Origin: Amycolatopsis sp. NBRC 101858 | Lineage (GTDB): Bacteria > Actinomycetota > Actinomycetes > Mycobacteriales > Pseudonocardiaceae | Length of the DNA: 64,000 nucleotides | NCBI RefSeq assembly: GCF_030269325.1 | Contig: NZ_BSTD01000001.1 | Span: forward strand, 1,318,681-1,382,680 | Direction: 5' to 3' | Part shown: piece after piece, positions 42,889-52,228 of the stretch | Layout: each line of letters begins with the position of its first letter | Position numbering within the stretch: position 1 is the first letter of the stretch | Program-made: the position numbers and the translations under genes | The notes under the pieces: model-generated | Seen by the model: the letters and a program-made list of their open reading frames with translations, nothing else | Told to the model about the DNA's origin: nothing | Database searches by the model: none

Positions 42889-43965
42889 TCAGGCGACGAT
42901 GCGGGGCTCGGAAGCCAGCCTCGACAGCGCCTGCGTCAGCCGCCGGGCGGCGGCCTCCCACTCCTCCAGCGCACTTCCCCGGCCCAGCGCCGCCGTCCTC
43001 AACGACCGGCGCAGCTCCGGGTCCGCGTACCACCGGTGCAACGCGTCAGCCAGCGAAAACGGGTCGTCCGGCTCCACCAGCAAGCCCGGCATCTCGCCGT
43101 CGGCGTCCACGCCGAGCGCGTCGTACACCCCGCCCACCTCGGTGGCCAGCACCGGGATCCCGCGGGCCAGCGCCTGCGCCACGAACATGCCGGACGTCGC
43201 CGCGCGGGACGGGATCACCAGCAAGTCCGCCGCGTTGTACGCCGCGCCCAGGTCGACCGCGTCACCGGCCAGGGTGATCCGGCCACCGAGGCCGAGGCGC
43301 TCGATGGACCACCCGAGCTCGTCGACGTACCCGCGGTCTGCCTCCAGCGAACCGACCATCACGCACGACAGTGCCAGGTGGTCGACTTCGCCGAGGGCCT
43401 GGACCAGCACGTCCTGGCCGTTGCGGCGGGTCACGTCGCCGACGCACAGCAGCCGCGACACGCCGTCCGCGCCCGCGGCAAGTGGGGCCGCGTCCGTGCC
43501 CGGCTTGGCCACGTACACGCGGGCCGGGTCCAGGTCGTGGCGGTCGATCAGCAGCCGGGCCAGCCACGGGCTCGTCGCGACGACCATCCCGGCCATCCGC
43601 AGCGTCTCGCGCTCGCACGCGTCCAGCTCCGCCGCGTGCGCCGGGTCGAGGCCGGGCTCGTCGGCCAGGGCCTGGTGCACCAGCACCGCCAGCCGCAGCC
43701 GCCGCGCGTGCGGGACGACGATCTCGGGCACGCCCGAGGCGATCACGCCGTCGAGCAGCACCACCGTCCGGTCCGGCAGCGCGGCCAGGGATCTGGCCAG
43801 GCGACGTCTCGACGTCGCGTCCGGCTCCGGCCACTCGCCGGCGAGCGGCAGCTCCAGCACCGGCTGCCCGACAGCGGGCAGGTTCTGGCACATGCGCTTG
43901 TCGTACGTGTCGCTCCCCGGCGGCGCGGCCGGGAGGATGAACACCATCGGGTCGGCGGGCCTCAT
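42889..43965 (-). CDS. Degenerate GT-B glycosyltransferase paralogue
   Basis: A 358-residue GT4-like fold protein, clearly paralogous to the glycosyltransferase at 49694-50761 (shared DGVIASGVPEIVVPHARRL versus [19 protein letters not shown] and many other blocks). The donor-site residues are lost: the EX7E motif is Ala256...Gln264 where the paralogue has Glu...Glu, and the TPRKGQ lysine is Asn182. It may be a catalytically dead partner or bind a different donor. It lies 103 nt before a Ser/Thr kinase gene's end on the same strand. Confidence 0.85.
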   Translation of the reverse strand: MRPADPMVFILPAAPPGSDTYDKRMCQNLPAVGQPVLELPLAGEWPEPDATSRRRLARSLAALPDRTVVLLDGVIASGVPEIVVPHARRLRLAVLVHQALADEPGLDPAHAAELDACERETLRMAGMVVATSPWLARLLIDRHDLDPARVYVAKPGTDAAPLAAGADGVSRLLCVGDVTRRNGQDVLVQALGEVDHLALSCVMVGSLEADRGYVDELGWSIERLGLGGRITLAGDAVDLGAAYNAADLLVIPSRAATSGMFVAQALARGIPVLATEVGGVYDALGVDADGEMPGLLVEPDDPFSLADALHRWYADPELRRSLRTAALGRGSALEEWEAAARRLTQALSRLASEPRIVA

Positions 43966-44067
43966 CGCGAGCGCCGGAGCAGGGCGGCGGAAAGGGACAC
44001 GGCTACCTCCAGCGCGGTCGACGACGATGACGCCTCATCTGTCACACGCGGCCGGGAGCGAGTCGGT

Positions 44068-45549
44068 TCAGCTCTGGACGTCAATCATCCAAACGCCGTT
44101 GACCTGGACCATCGTGAAGGTGTCGTTCTCGGCCTTGCCACCGTCGTAGAGGACGGTCGCGGTCACCTTGCTGGGGCCGACCTCCTTGACGCTGGTCGCC
44201 TGCACCGACTTGTACCGCGACCAGAAGCTCCGGTACGACTCGTACGTCTGGTGCCGGGTCGCCTTGAAGTTGGCGGTGAGCAGCTTCCACGCCTCCGCCG
44301 GGTTGCCCGGCAGCAGCGCGTAGTAGTCCCTGAGGGCCTGGTCAGCGGTCTTGGTCGACGACACCGGCGAGACGGGCGTCGACGTGGGCGGCGGCGTGGT
44401 CGTCGGTGCCGAAGTGGGCGCCGGCGAAGGTGACGCCGACGACGGAGGTGTCACGGACGCTGAACTCTCCGGCTGCGACGCGGCCGGCGGTGCCGCGTTG
44501 TCCTGCGGCGGATTCTGCCGCACGACCAGCAGGATCGCGACGACGACCGCGACGCACAGCAGCGCCGCGCCCGCCCCGACGGCGATCATGCCCTTGCGCG
44601 CGCCCGGCGACACCGCGGCGACCTCACCGGGCGGCGGCACGGCGACCGTGGCCGGCACGGTCGGCACGGCTGCCACCGGGGTGGCCTCGGTCTCCGGCAG
44701 CGTCTCCGCGAGCACCGACTCGCCCGGCTCCGCGTCCGTCAGCAGCGCGCGCAGCTCGCGCTCGACCTCGTCCATCGACGGCCGGTCGGCCGGGTCGGTG
44801 GCGAGCATCCGCTCCAGCAGCGGAGTCAGCCGCTCCGCCTTGGCCGGCGGCTCGATCTCGCCGCTGGACGCCTTGTAGAGCAAGGCGATCGGGTTGTCCG
44901 CCGTGCCGTACGGCGGCTGCCCCTCGACGGCCGCGTACAGCGTGGCGCCGAGGGAGAAGACGTCGGCGGCGAAGTCGGCGTCCTCGCCGCGGGCCACCTC
45001 GGGCGCGAGGTACGCCGGCGTGCCGGCGATCTCGCCGGTGGCCGTCAGCTTGACGTCACCGATCGCGCGGGAGATGCCGAAGTCGGTGATCTTCGCCGTG
45101 CCGTCGTCGGAGACGAGGATGTTGGCCGGCTTCACGTCGCGGTGCACGATCCCCGCGCGGTGCGCGCCGGCCAGCGCCGAGCTGATCTGCGCGCCGATGC
45201 GGATGGCGTCGTCGACGGCGACGGGCTCGTCCTGGATCAGGACGGCGAAACTCTTCGACGGCAGGTACTCCATGATCAACCACGGCCGGTCCTCCTCCTC
45301 GAGGACGGCGAACACGGTGATCGCGTGGGAATGCTGCAACCGGGCGGCGATCCGCGCCTCGCGCATCGCGCGGTTCTTCGCCTCTTCGGTGCGGTGCTCG
45401 TCGTGGTCGTGCGGCAGCAGGAGTTCCTTGATCGCCACGGTGCGGCCGAGCATTTCGTCCTGGGCCCGCCACACCGTGCCCATCGCGCCGCCGCCGATCG
45501 GCTCGAGCAGCCGGTACCGATCGCGGATCCGGCGACTTTCCACGAGCAT
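44068..45549 (-). CDS. Membrane serine/threonine protein kinase (PknA/B type)
   Basis: A 493-residue receptor-like kinase. The kinase domain spans about 10-270: glycine loop IGGGAMGTVWRAQD, catalytic Lys in VAIKELL, HRDVKPANIL, DFGISRA and APEVARGEDADFAADVFSLG. A Pro/Thr/Ser-rich linker with one membrane helix (about 310-335) leads to an extracellular part ending in a SnoaL/lumazine-like domain (ADQALRDYYALLPGNPAEAW). There are no PASTA repeats. The ATG at 45549 follows a GGTGG site. The extracellular ligand is unknown. Confidence 0.92.
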   Translation of the reverse strand: MLVESRRIRDRYRLLEPIGGGAMGTVWRAQDEMLGRTVAIKELLLPHDHDEHRTEEAKNRAMREARIAARLQHSHAITVFAVLEEEDRPWLIMEYLPSKSFAVLIQDEPVAVDDAIRIGAQISSALAGAHRAGIVHRDVKPANILVSDDGTAKITDFGISRAIGDVKLTATGEIAGTPAYLAPEVARGEDADFAADVFSLGATLYAAVEGQPPYGTADNPIALLYKASSGEIEPPAKAERLTPLLERMLATDPADRPSMDEVERELRALLTDAEPGESVLAETLPETEATPVAAVPTVPATVAVPPPGEVAAVSPGARKGMIAVGAGAALLCVAVVVAILLVVRQNPPQDNAAPPAASQPESSASVTPPSSASPSPAPTSAPTTTPPPTSTPVSPVSSTKTADQALRDYYALLPGNPAEAWKLLTANFKATRHQTYESYRSFWSRYKSVQATSVKEVGPSKVTATVLYDGGKAENDTFTMVQVNGVWMIDVQS

Positions 45550-45690
45550 CCACCATTCTTGACAAAGTGTGCCGACGAGATCCGGCCAGCATGCCAGGAT
45601 CATCGGCCGGCCGGTACCAACGTAACCGAAAACCTCGGACGGACAGCGCAATCGAGCGTTGTGGCGCTGCCCACCGTGTACCCGCAAATC

Positions 45691-46491
45691 CTAACGAACA
45701 ACCCCATGTGCCCGATCAAGTGCGTCCACGATCTCCTTGCGCAGCCCGGCACCGACGGCGATCGTCGACGACGAACCCACGGTGTGCTCACTGCCGTCGC
45801 GGTCCACGACGACCCCGCCGGCCTCGCGCACGAGCAGCACACCGGCCATGGTGTCCCACGGGTTGTTGGACAGGATCAGTGCGGCGTCGAGCTTTCCGTC
45901 CGCCACCCAGGCGAGGTCGATGGCCGCGGTGCCGAGCATCCGGATCTTCTGGGCCCGCGCGCCGAGGTCCGACAGCAGCCGCAGGCGCGCCGCGTTCTTC
46001 TCTTCCGCCAACCGGCCTATCGCGAAGTCGCCGACGGCGATCATGGCGTCCGACAGCTCCGTCGCGACGGACGCGCAGACGCGCTCCCCGTTCGCGAAAG
46101 CACCTTCTCCACGCGCCGCGGTGTAGGTGACGCCGAGGTACGGCAGGGCGATCGCGGCGACCGTGCTGTGCTCGCCGTCCACCAGCGCCAGGGAAATCCC
46201 GCAGAGCGGAATTCCGCGGGCGAAGTTCGCGGTGCCGTCGATCGGGTCGAGCGCCCACCAGCGGCCGCCACCGTCGCCACTGCGGCCGCGCTCCTCGCCG
46301 AGGACGCCGATCTCCGGCGTCTCGGCCGTGAGGAACTCCCGCAGCGCGTCCTCGACCGCCGTGTCGACGTCGGTCACCAGGTCGCGATCACCTTTTGCGG
46401 AAACGGAAAAAGTCGGGCGCGACCGGACGATCTCCGTCGCCTTCGCCACGGCTTCGCGCGCGACGTCGAGTAGTGCGGCATGCTCGCTCAT
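45691..46491 (-). CDS. Inositol-monophosphatase-family phosphatase
   Basis: A 266-residue Mg-dependent phosphatase. Metal motifs: GEERG (about 65-69), WALDPIDGTANFARG (about 79-93) and the distal WDTMAGVLLVREAGG. The family includes inositol-1-phosphatase, fructose-1,6-bisphosphatase GlpX-unrelated forms, histidinol-phosphatase and PAP phosphatases; the substrate cannot be fixed by eye. It is divergent from the creatininase-family gene across 28 nt. Confidence 0.88.
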   Translation of the reverse strand: MSEHAALLDVAREAVAKATEIVRSRPTFSVSAKGDRDLVTDVDTAVEDALREFLTAETPEIGVLGEERGRSGDGGGRWWALDPIDGTANFARGIPLCGISLALVDGEHSTVAAIALPYLGVTYTAARGEGAFANGERVCASVATELSDAMIAVGDFAIGRLAEEKNAARLRLLSDLGARAQKIRMLGTAAIDLAWVADGKLDAALILSNNPWDTMAGVLLVREAGGVVVDRDGSEHTVGSSSTIAVGAGLRKEIVDALDRAHGVVR

Positions 46492-46519
46492 GACTCCAAC
46501 CTAGTGAAGGGACGTGCTG

Positions 46520-47218
46520 ATGACCGACCTGTTCCCGCTCGCCACCAGCGTCGACGAGCAGCAGCGGGGCGCGGGGGTCGCGGTGCTGCCGATCGGCAGC
46601 TTCGAGCAGCACGGCGCGCACCTGCCCCTGGCGACCGACACGGTCATCGCGGCGACGCTCGCGAAAGCCGTCGCCGATGCCTACCCCGTGCTCCACCTGC
46701 CGCCGATCACGATCTCGTGCTCCCACGAGCACGCGGCGTGGGCCGGCACCGTGAGCATCTCCGCCCGCACGCTGCACGCCGTGGTCACCGACGTCGCCGC
46801 CTCGCTGAGCGCGTCCGGCGTCGGCCAGCTCGTGCTGGTCAACGGGCACGGCGGCAACTACGTACTGTCCAATGTGGTCCAGGAATCCGCCGGCGCGATG
46901 GCGCTGTTCCCCGGCGTCGCGGACTGGCAGGCCGCGCACACGGCGGCCGGGCTGCGCACGTCGCTGGACGACGACATGCACGCCGGGGAGCTGGAGACGT
47001 CGATCCTGCTGCACGCGCACCCGCACCTGGTGCGGCCCGGCCACGAGACGGCCGACCACGTCACCGACCGGGAGCACCTGCTGACGCTGGGCCTGCGGGC
47101 GTACACGGAGTCGGGGGTGGTCGGCCGTCCGTCGCTGGCGAGCGCGGCGAAGGGACACGTCGTGCTGGACACGCTCGTCCGGCGTTTCGCCGGTGTGCTC
47201 GAGGTGTTAGGCGCCTGA
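46520..47218 (+). CDS. Creatininase-family amidohydrolase, candidate FAPy deformylase (ArfB-like)
   Basis: A 232-residue metal hydrolase. Metal-site residues Glu29 and His31 in [17 protein letters not shown], Asp40, His110 in NGHGGN and the His154/Glu157 pair in HAGELETS are present. Relatives are creatinine amidohydrolase, mycofactocin MftE and archaeal ArfB, which removes formate from FAPy. The ATG has AAGGGA 7 nt upstream. The gene is convergent with and overlaps by 12 bp a GTP cyclohydrolase II variant expected to make FAPy, which makes the deformylase reading attractive. That specific role is inference. Confidence 0.85.
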   Translation: MTDLFPLATSVDEQQRGAGVAVLPIGSFEQHGAHLPLATDTVIAATLAKAVADAYPVLHLPPITISCSHEHAAWAGTVSISARTLHAVVTDVAASLSASGVGQLVLVNGHGGNYVLSNVVQESAGAMALFPGVADWQAAHTAAGLRTSLDDDMHAGELETSILLHAHPHLVRPGHETADHVTDREHLLTLGLRAYTESGVVGRPSLASAAKGHVVLDTLVRRFAGVLEVLGA

Positions 47219-47857
47219 GAACGCCTGCCCCAGGTGCGGCAGCAGGTGGTCCATCCGCTCGGCCTTCGTGCGGAGGTACCGCAGGCTCTCCGGGTTCGGC
47301 GGAACCAGCAGCGGAACCTGCTCGCTGATCCGGATTCCGTAGCGGGTGAGCTGTTCGACCTTCTGCGGGTTGTTCGACAGCAGCCGCACCGACCGGACCC
47401 CCAGGTCCTGCAGGATGCCGGCCGCCGCGTGGTAGTCGCGGGCGTCGACCGGCAGGCCGAGCGCCACGTTCGCGTCGACCGTGTCGAGCCCCTCGTCCTG
47501 CAGCCGCATCGCCTTGAGCTTCGCGAGCAGGCCGATCCCGCGGCCCTCGTGGCCCTGGACGTAGACCAGCACGCCCGAGCCCTCTTCGACGATCCGGTCC
47601 AGCGCCGCCGCCAGCTGCTCACCGCATTCGCAGTGCGTCGAGCCGAAGACGTCCCCGGTGAGGCATTCGCTGTGCACGCGGGTCAGGGTGCCGAGCTCGG
47701 CGATCTCGCCGAACACCAGCGCGACCTGCTCGATGCCGGTGCGGTCGAGGTAGCCGACCGCGCGGAACGTCCCGTGCCGGGTCGGCAGCCGGGTGTCGAC
47801 CACCCGCTCGACCACGGGCCGGTGCGGCAGGTCCCCGATCACGTCGCTTGCGGTCAT
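47207..47857 (-). CDS. ribA: GTP cyclohydrolase II homologue with Tyr-to-Met change (FAPy-forming type)
   Basis: A 216-residue stand-alone GCH II. Zinc cysteines are Cys65, Cys76 and Cys78 in [26 protein letters not shown] (103-111) and NNPQKVEQL are the GTP-binding and catalytic segments. The residue matching E. coli RibA Tyr105 (KIRAYALQ) is Met117 here (KLKAMRLQ). In Streptomyces coelicolor SCO6655 the same change yields the formylated product FAPy instead of the riboflavin precursor. It is the last gene of a six-gene overlapping operon without other riboflavin genes, so a non-riboflavin role is likely. Confidence 0.9.
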   Translation of the reverse strand: MTASDVIGDLPHRPVVERVVDTRLPTRHGTFRAVGYLDRTGIEQVALVFGEIAELGTLTRVHSECLTGDVFGSTHCECGEQLAAALDRIVEEGSGVLVYVQGHEGRGIGLLAKLKAMRLQDEGLDTVDANVALGLPVDARDYHAAAGILQDLGVRSVRLLSNNPQKVEQLTRYGIRISEQVPLLVPPNPESLRYLRTKAERMDHLLPHLGQAFSGA

Positions 47858-48873
47858 GACTTCAACTCCACTTCCGATTCGATCCCGGTGTCCGCCGCGG
47901 TGCGCGGAGCAGGCAGGACACCGGTGTGCGGAGCGCGGGTCACGCGGAACCCGGCGACGCTCCGGACGAGCAGGACACCGGCGCCGGGCAGGCTCGCGAC
48001 GAGCGTGAGCACGCCGTAGACCACAGCGACGGTGACACCTTGGGCGGCTCCCAGGCCGGCCGCGCCGAAGAGCAGGGCGCAGACGCCCTCGCGCGGGCCG
48101 AAGCCGCCGACGTTGAGCGGGAGACCCATCGCGAGCAGCGCGAGGATCATCAGCGGCACGAGCTGCCCCACCGGCGCGTCGACCCCGGCGACGCGGGCGG
48201 CGACGACGAACAGCGCCAGGTGCCCGGCCAGCGTCGCGACCGACAGGAAGCCCACGCCGGGCCAGGTCTCGCGGGTGAACAGGCCCAGCCGCAGGTCGGC
48301 GAGGGTGACGGCGAAGCCGCGACGCCACTTCGACCCGCTGTGGATCCAGCGCCCGCCGAAGAGGCGGCCGGTGACGAGCGCGCCGACGGCGGCCAGCACG
48401 ACGACCACCCCGGTGATCGTCACGACCTCGCGGAACGCGCCGGGCACGACGTCCGGCGACACGAGCACGACGGTGACCGCGGACGCGATCAGCACGAGCT
48501 GGCCGGCGGTGCGCTCCAGGACGACGGCACGCACGCCGCGCGGCACGTCGCCCGAGTCGCGGCCGTGCTGCACCGCGCGGTGGACGTCGCCGAGGACGCC
48601 CGCGGGCAGCACGCCGTTGAGGAACAGCGCGCGGTAGTAGTCGCCGACCGCGGTGCGCAGCGAAAGCCGCAGGCCGAGCCGGGTGGCGACGAGCTGCCAG
48701 CGCCCCGCGCTGAACAGCGTCGTCGCGAAGCCGATGACCAGGGCGGCGAGCACGCCGGGCGTGCTGATCCGGCCGAGGCCGTCGAGGAAGGCGTCGCTGC
48801 CGAGCTGCCAGACGAGGACACCGAGGATGGCGAAGGCGCCGAGGATCCGCAGCCAGGCCAGCGCGCGCTTCAC
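47854..48873 (-). CDS. Lysylphosphatidylglycerol-synthase-type membrane protein (UPF0104)
   Basis: A 339-residue protein with about eight membrane helices matching the LPG_synthase_TM/UPF0104 family ([20 protein letters not shown] and the late [20 protein letters not shown] are family blocks). It has only the flippase-like membrane part, without the aminoacyl-transferase domain of MprF. It may export or flip a lipid-linked product of the operon. GTG start overlaps the methyltransferase stop by 4 nt; its stop overlaps the ribA start by 4 nt. Confidence 0.85.
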   Translation of the reverse strand: MKRALAWLRILGAFAILGVLVWQLGSDAFLDGLGRISTPGVLAALVIGFATTLFSAGRWQLVATRLGLRLSLRTAVGDYYRALFLNGVLPAGVLGDVHRAVQHGRDSGDVPRGVRAVVLERTAGQLVLIASAVTVVLVSPDVVPGAFREVVTITGVVVVLAAVGALVTGRLFGGRWIHSGSKWRRGFAVTLADLRLGLFTRETWPGVGFLSVATLAGHLALFVVAARVAGVDAPVGQLVPLMILALLAMGLPLNVGGFGPREGVCALLFGAAGLGAAQGVTVAVVYGVLTLVASLPGAGVLLVRSVAGFRVTRAPHTGVLPAPRTAADTGIESEVELKS

Positions 48874-49697
48874 GCCGCCACCTCCAGGCTCGGCGGCAGG
48901 ACCAGCAGGTCGCCGTGGTGGATCACCGCGTGCAGCTCGCCGGCGTCGGCCATCTCGAGCCGCCGTTGCAGGTAGACGTCGGCGGCCGGGCGCAGCTCCC
49001 ACAGCTGCTCGACGGCCGCGCCGACCCACCCTTCGAGCCACTGCCGCTGCAGTTCGGCCTGGTCGGGGCCGAGCCGCCAGGCGCTCTCGGCGCGCACGAC
49101 CCTGGCACCGAGCCTGCCGAACGCGGTCGCGGCGACGTCCACCGCGGTGGGGCCGAGCAGCCGCCGGCCCCCGGTGAGCCGGCGCTGGTGGGCGTTGAAC
49201 GCTGCGGAGAGGGCGGCGTCGAGCGGGTCGGCAGGCGACAGTTCCACCCGGCCGGTGACCGAGAGCATCAGCAGCGCCGCGCAGCCCGCTTCGACGATCG
49301 CCCTGGCCAGCGCCGTGACCTCGGCTTCGGTGAGCAGGTCGAGCAGCGCGGACGCGGTGACCAGCGATGTCCCGGCGAGGTCGGCGGCGCGCAGCGCGGT
49401 GACGTCGCGCTGTTCGGCGACCACGTCGACCGGGCTGCCGTCCAGCGCGGTGGACGGCAGCGAGGTGCGGGCGCGGGTGAGCAGCTCCGCGTCCTCGTCG
49501 TGCAGGATCCAGCGCTGGGTGCCGGGCAGCCGGGCGGCCAGCCAGCGGCCGAGCGAGCCGGTGCCGCAGCCGAGGTCGCGGATGACGAGCTCGTCTTCCG
49601 GGAGGTGCTCGCGCAGCGTGTCGACGAGTTCGGTGGCGCGGGCCGCGGCGTCGGCGGGCTCCCGCAGGTACAGCCAGTCCGGCGCGAACGCGGTCAT
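48870..49697 (-). CDS. SAM-dependent class I methyltransferase
   Basis: A 275-residue protein. Motif [21 protein letters not shown] (about 37-56) binds SAM, and a following acidic strand ending LHDEDAE (motif II) and VAEQRDV fit a Rossmann-type methyltransferase. The C-terminal half ([40 protein letters not shown]) likely forms the acceptor pocket. Acceptor unknown. The ATG overlaps the glycosyltransferase stop (ATGA) and its stop overlaps the membrane-protein GTG, so it is translationally coupled on both sides. Confidence 0.88.
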   Translation of the reverse strand: MTAFAPDWLYLREPADAAARATELVDTLREHLPEDELVIRDLGCGTGSLGRWLAARLPGTQRWILHDEDAELLTRARTSLPSTALDGSPVDVVAEQRDVTALRAADLAGTSLVTASALLDLLTEAEVTALARAIVEAGCAALLMLSVTGRVELSPADPLDAALSAAFNAHQRRLTGGRRLLGPTAVDVAATAFGRLGARVVRAESAWRLGPDQAELQRQWLEGWVGAAVEQLWELRPAADVYLQRRLEMADAGELHAVIHHGDLLVLPPSLEVAA

Positions 49698-50761
49698 GCC
49701 GCCGCCTCCTGCCGCTGCAGGACTTCGGCGATCCGGCGGGCCGTGTCGTCCCAGCTGGTCAGGGTCTCGCGGCGCAGCTGCGCCGAGGCGCGCAGCCGCG
49801 TCCGCAGCTCGGGCTCGGTGAGCCAGCGGCGCAGGGCGGCGCCGAGCGCTTCGACGTCGTCGCCGGGGACGAGCATCCCCGGGACCGAGCCGTCCGGCGC
49901 GACGCCGACGGTGTCGGGCAGCGCGTCGACGTCGGTGGTCAGCACCGGCACGCCGCGGGCGAGGGCCTCGGTGACGACCATGCCGAACGTCTCGCCGCGC
50001 GAGGGCAGCACGAGCAGGTCGGCGGAGTGGTAGGTGGCGGCCAGCGCCGCGCCGGTGCGGGGACCGGTGAGGGTGAAGCGGGCGCCGAGCCGGTGCTCGC
50101 GCAGCCGCTCGACGTACTTCGTCTCGCGCCGGATCCCGCCGACGCACTCGCACGTCCAGCGCAGGTCGGCGACGGTTTCGAGGGCCTGGGCGAGCACGCC
50201 CTGGCCCTTGCGCGGGGTCACGTTGGCCACGCAGACCAAGCGCGACATGCCGTCGGTGCCGATGGCCGGCGGGGCCGGGTCGACGCCGGGGGGCACGGCG
50301 TGCACGCGGTGCGGAGCGAGCCCGTGGTGGCTCACCAGCCGGCGCGCGGCCCACTCGCTGGTCGCGATGACCGAGCTCGCGGCCCGCAGCGTCTCGCGCT
50401 CGAGCGCGTCGAGCTCGGCGGCCAGCGCGGGCGGCAGGCCGGTCTCGTCGGCCAGCGGCAGGTGCACCAGCACCGAGAGCGAGAGCCGGCGCGCCTGCGG
50501 GACGACGACCTCGGGCACGCCGCAGGCGACCAGGCCGTCGAGGAGCACCGCGGACCCGGTGGGCAGCGCGGAGAGCAGGTGGCCGAGGACCGCGCGGGCC
50601 TCGGTGTCCGGGCGCGGCCAGCTGCCGGAGACGGCGATCTCGTGGACGTCGAGGCCGGCCTCGGTGAGCCGGTCGCACAGCCGGCGGTCGTAGGTGTTGC
50701 CGCCGCTCGGGACGGACGCGTCGTCGACGTCCCCGGGGAGGACCACGTACAAGCTGTTCAC
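49694..50761 (-). CDS. GT4-family glycosyltransferase
   Basis: A 355-residue GT-B enzyme. The donor-binding features are intact: NVTPRKGQG and the EX7E motif in [18 protein letters not shown]. It opens with [20 protein letters not shown]. It is a paralogue of the degenerate copy at 42889-43965. GTG start overlapping the PTPS-like stop by 4 nt. It presumably glycosylates the pathway intermediate or a lipid carrier; the donor is not evident. Confidence 0.88.
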   Translation of the reverse strand: MNSLYVVLPGDVDDASVPSGGNTYDRRLCDRLTEAGLDVHEIAVSGSWPRPDTEARAVLGHLLSALPTGSAVLLDGLVACGVPEVVVPQARRLSLSVLVHLPLADETGLPPALAAELDALERETLRAASSVIATSEWAARRLVSHHGLAPHRVHAVPPGVDPAPPAIGTDGMSRLVCVANVTPRKGQGVLAQALETVADLRWTCECVGGIRRETKYVERLREHRLGARFTLTGPRTGAALAATYHSADLLVLPSRGETFGMVVTEALARGVPVLTTDVDALPDTVGVAPDGSVPGMLVPGDDVEALGAALRRWLTEPELRTRLRASAQLRRETLTSWDDTARRIAEVLQRQEAAA

Positions 50762-51156
50762 AGCGCACGCTCGTAACTCGCCCAGGCGACGTGCGATTCC
50801 TTCAGCGAGACGGCGATGCCTTCGAGGCCACGCGCGCCTTCGCCGAGGCGTCCGGCGTGGACGGCGTCGGCGAGGCGGTCGGCGATGACCTTCGCGAGGT
50901 ACTCGGTGGAGGTGTTGATGCCCTTGAACACCGGCTCGTCGTCGAGGTTGCGGTAGTTCAGGTCGCTCAGCACCGCCCCGAGCTCTTCCGTGGCCTTGCC
51001 GATGTCGACGACGATGTTGTCCTCGTCGAGGTCGGTCCGGCGGAAGGTGGCATCCACCACGAAGGTCGCGCCGTGCAGGCGTTGCGCGGGTCCGAAGACT
51101 TCCCCGCGGAAGCTGTGGGCGACCATCACGTGGTCACGGACGGTGATGCTGAACAC
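50758..51156 (-). CDS. 6-pyruvoyl-tetrahydropterin synthase homologue lacking zinc and catalytic residues
   Basis: A 132-residue T-fold protein. His14 (VAHSF) and His28 (RLHGA) remain, but the third zinc ligand of the canonical HGH is Ala30 and the usual catalytic cysteine before LHGH is absent (FGPAQRLHG). The pterin-anchoring Glu120 ([11 protein letters not shown]) and the NTSTEYLA helix are kept. This is the pattern of S. coelicolor SCO6650, reported to bind no zinc and lack PTPS activity. GTG start with GGAGGT upstream. It probably binds a pterin- or pyrimidine-like intermediate of the operon. Confidence 0.88.
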   Translation of the reverse strand: MFSITVRDHVMVAHSFRGEVFGPAQRLHGATFVVDATFRRTDLDEDNIVVDIGKATEELGAVLSDLNYRNLDDEPVFKGINTSTEYLAKVIADRLADAVHAGRLGEGARGLEGIAVSLKESHVAWASYERAL

Positions 51157-51187
51157 CAAGACCTCCGATGCGTTCGGGTGGACGTGG

Positions 51188-52150
51188 TCACTGCGGCTGA
51201 TACATGACACGGAGGCAGAGGGCGGAAAGTTCATTCGCAGCGAGCCGGGGTAGCACCGACGGAAGATCTTCAAACATGCACTCGCCGCTGACCAGCGCTT
51301 CGAACGCCGGATCGGCCAGCAGCCCGAGGGCGAGCCCGAGCCGCTGGGCGTAGTCGCGGTCGGGCCGGGCGACCGTCCCGACCTGGCTGGCGCGGATCGT
51401 CAGCCGCCGCGAGTGGAAGTTCTCGCCGAGCGGCACGCTCACCCGGCGGTCGCCGTACCAGGACAGCTCGACGACCTCGCCTTCCGGCGCGAGGAGCTCC
51501 AGGGCCTTGGCGAGGCCGGCTTCGCTGGCGCTCGCGTGCACGACGAGGTCGCAGTCGCCGTTGGCTTCTTCGGGAGTCGAGAAGTCGACGCCGAGGGCCT
51601 TCGCGACGTCGGCTTTGCCGGGATCGACGTCGATCAGCTGGACGCGGGTGGCCGGGAAGCCCTGAAGCAGCTTCGCGACACTGCAGCCGACCATGCCGGC
51701 GCCGATCACGGCGATCCGGTCACCGAGCTTCGGCTTCGCGTCCCAGACGGCGTTGACCGCGGTCTCGACCGTGCCGGCGAGGATCGCGCGGCCGGGCGGG
51801 ACGTCGTCCGGCACGGGCGTCACGGCGCTCGCGGGGACGACGTACGCGGTCTGGTGCGGGTAGAGGCAGAAGACGGTCTTGCCTCTGAGGTCGGCCGGGC
51901 CCTGCTCGACGACGCCGACGTTGAGGTAGCCGTACTTGACCGGCCCGGGGAACTCGCCCTCCTGGAACGGCGCGCGCATGACGTCGTGCTGGCTCGCCGG
52001 GACACCGCCGCGGAAGACCAGGGTTTCGGTGCCGCGGGAGACGCCGGAGAAGAGCGTGCGGACGAGGACTTCGCCGTGTTCCGGCTCACGAAGCGTCACG
52101 GTCCGGAGGGCGCCTTCGTCGGGGCTTTGAACCCAGAAAGCCTGTTCCAC
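51188..52150 (-). CDS. MDR-family NAD(P)-dependent dehydrogenase
   Basis: A 320-residue medium-chain dehydrogenase/reductase. The Rossmann motif is [17 protein letters not shown] (about 147-163), and the N-terminal GroES-like part has [18 protein letters not shown]. The structural zinc lobe cysteines and the usual catalytic Cys-His are missing, so it is a zinc-free or altered form. GTG start behind GGGAGA. It is the promoter-proximal gene of the six-gene operon and lies 31 nt before the PTPS homologue. It likely oxidises a sugar-like alcohol. Confidence 0.85.
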   Translation of the reverse strand: MEQAFWVQSPDEGALRTVTLREPEHGEVLVRTLFSGVSRGTETLVFRGGVPASQHDVMRAPFQEGEFPGPVKYGYLNVGVVEQGPADLRGKTVFCLYPHQTAYVVPASAVTPVPDDVPPGRAILAGTVETAVNAVWDAKPKLGDRIAVIGAGMVGCSVAKLLQGFPATRVQLIDVDPGKADVAKALGVDFSTPEEANGDCDLVVHASASEAGLAKALELLAPEGEVVELSWYGDRRVSVPLGENFHSRRLTIRASQVGTVARPDRDYAQRLGLALGLLADPAFEALVSGECMFEDLPSVLPRLAANELSALCLRVMYQPQ

Positions 52151-52228
52151 GTGTTCTCCCTTGCAGGCGACCGGAGGCTGGTGTCGCCGCCACCTTATGA
52201 GCACCCGTGCCGATTCGCGGAGTAAAAG

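Noticed and set aside
47207..47857. Classical riboflavin-pathway RibA assignment
   Set aside because: The Tyr-to-Met change, absence of ribB/ribD/ribE/ribH neighbours and the unusual operon argue against a housekeeping role, although the fold and zinc site are those of GCH II.
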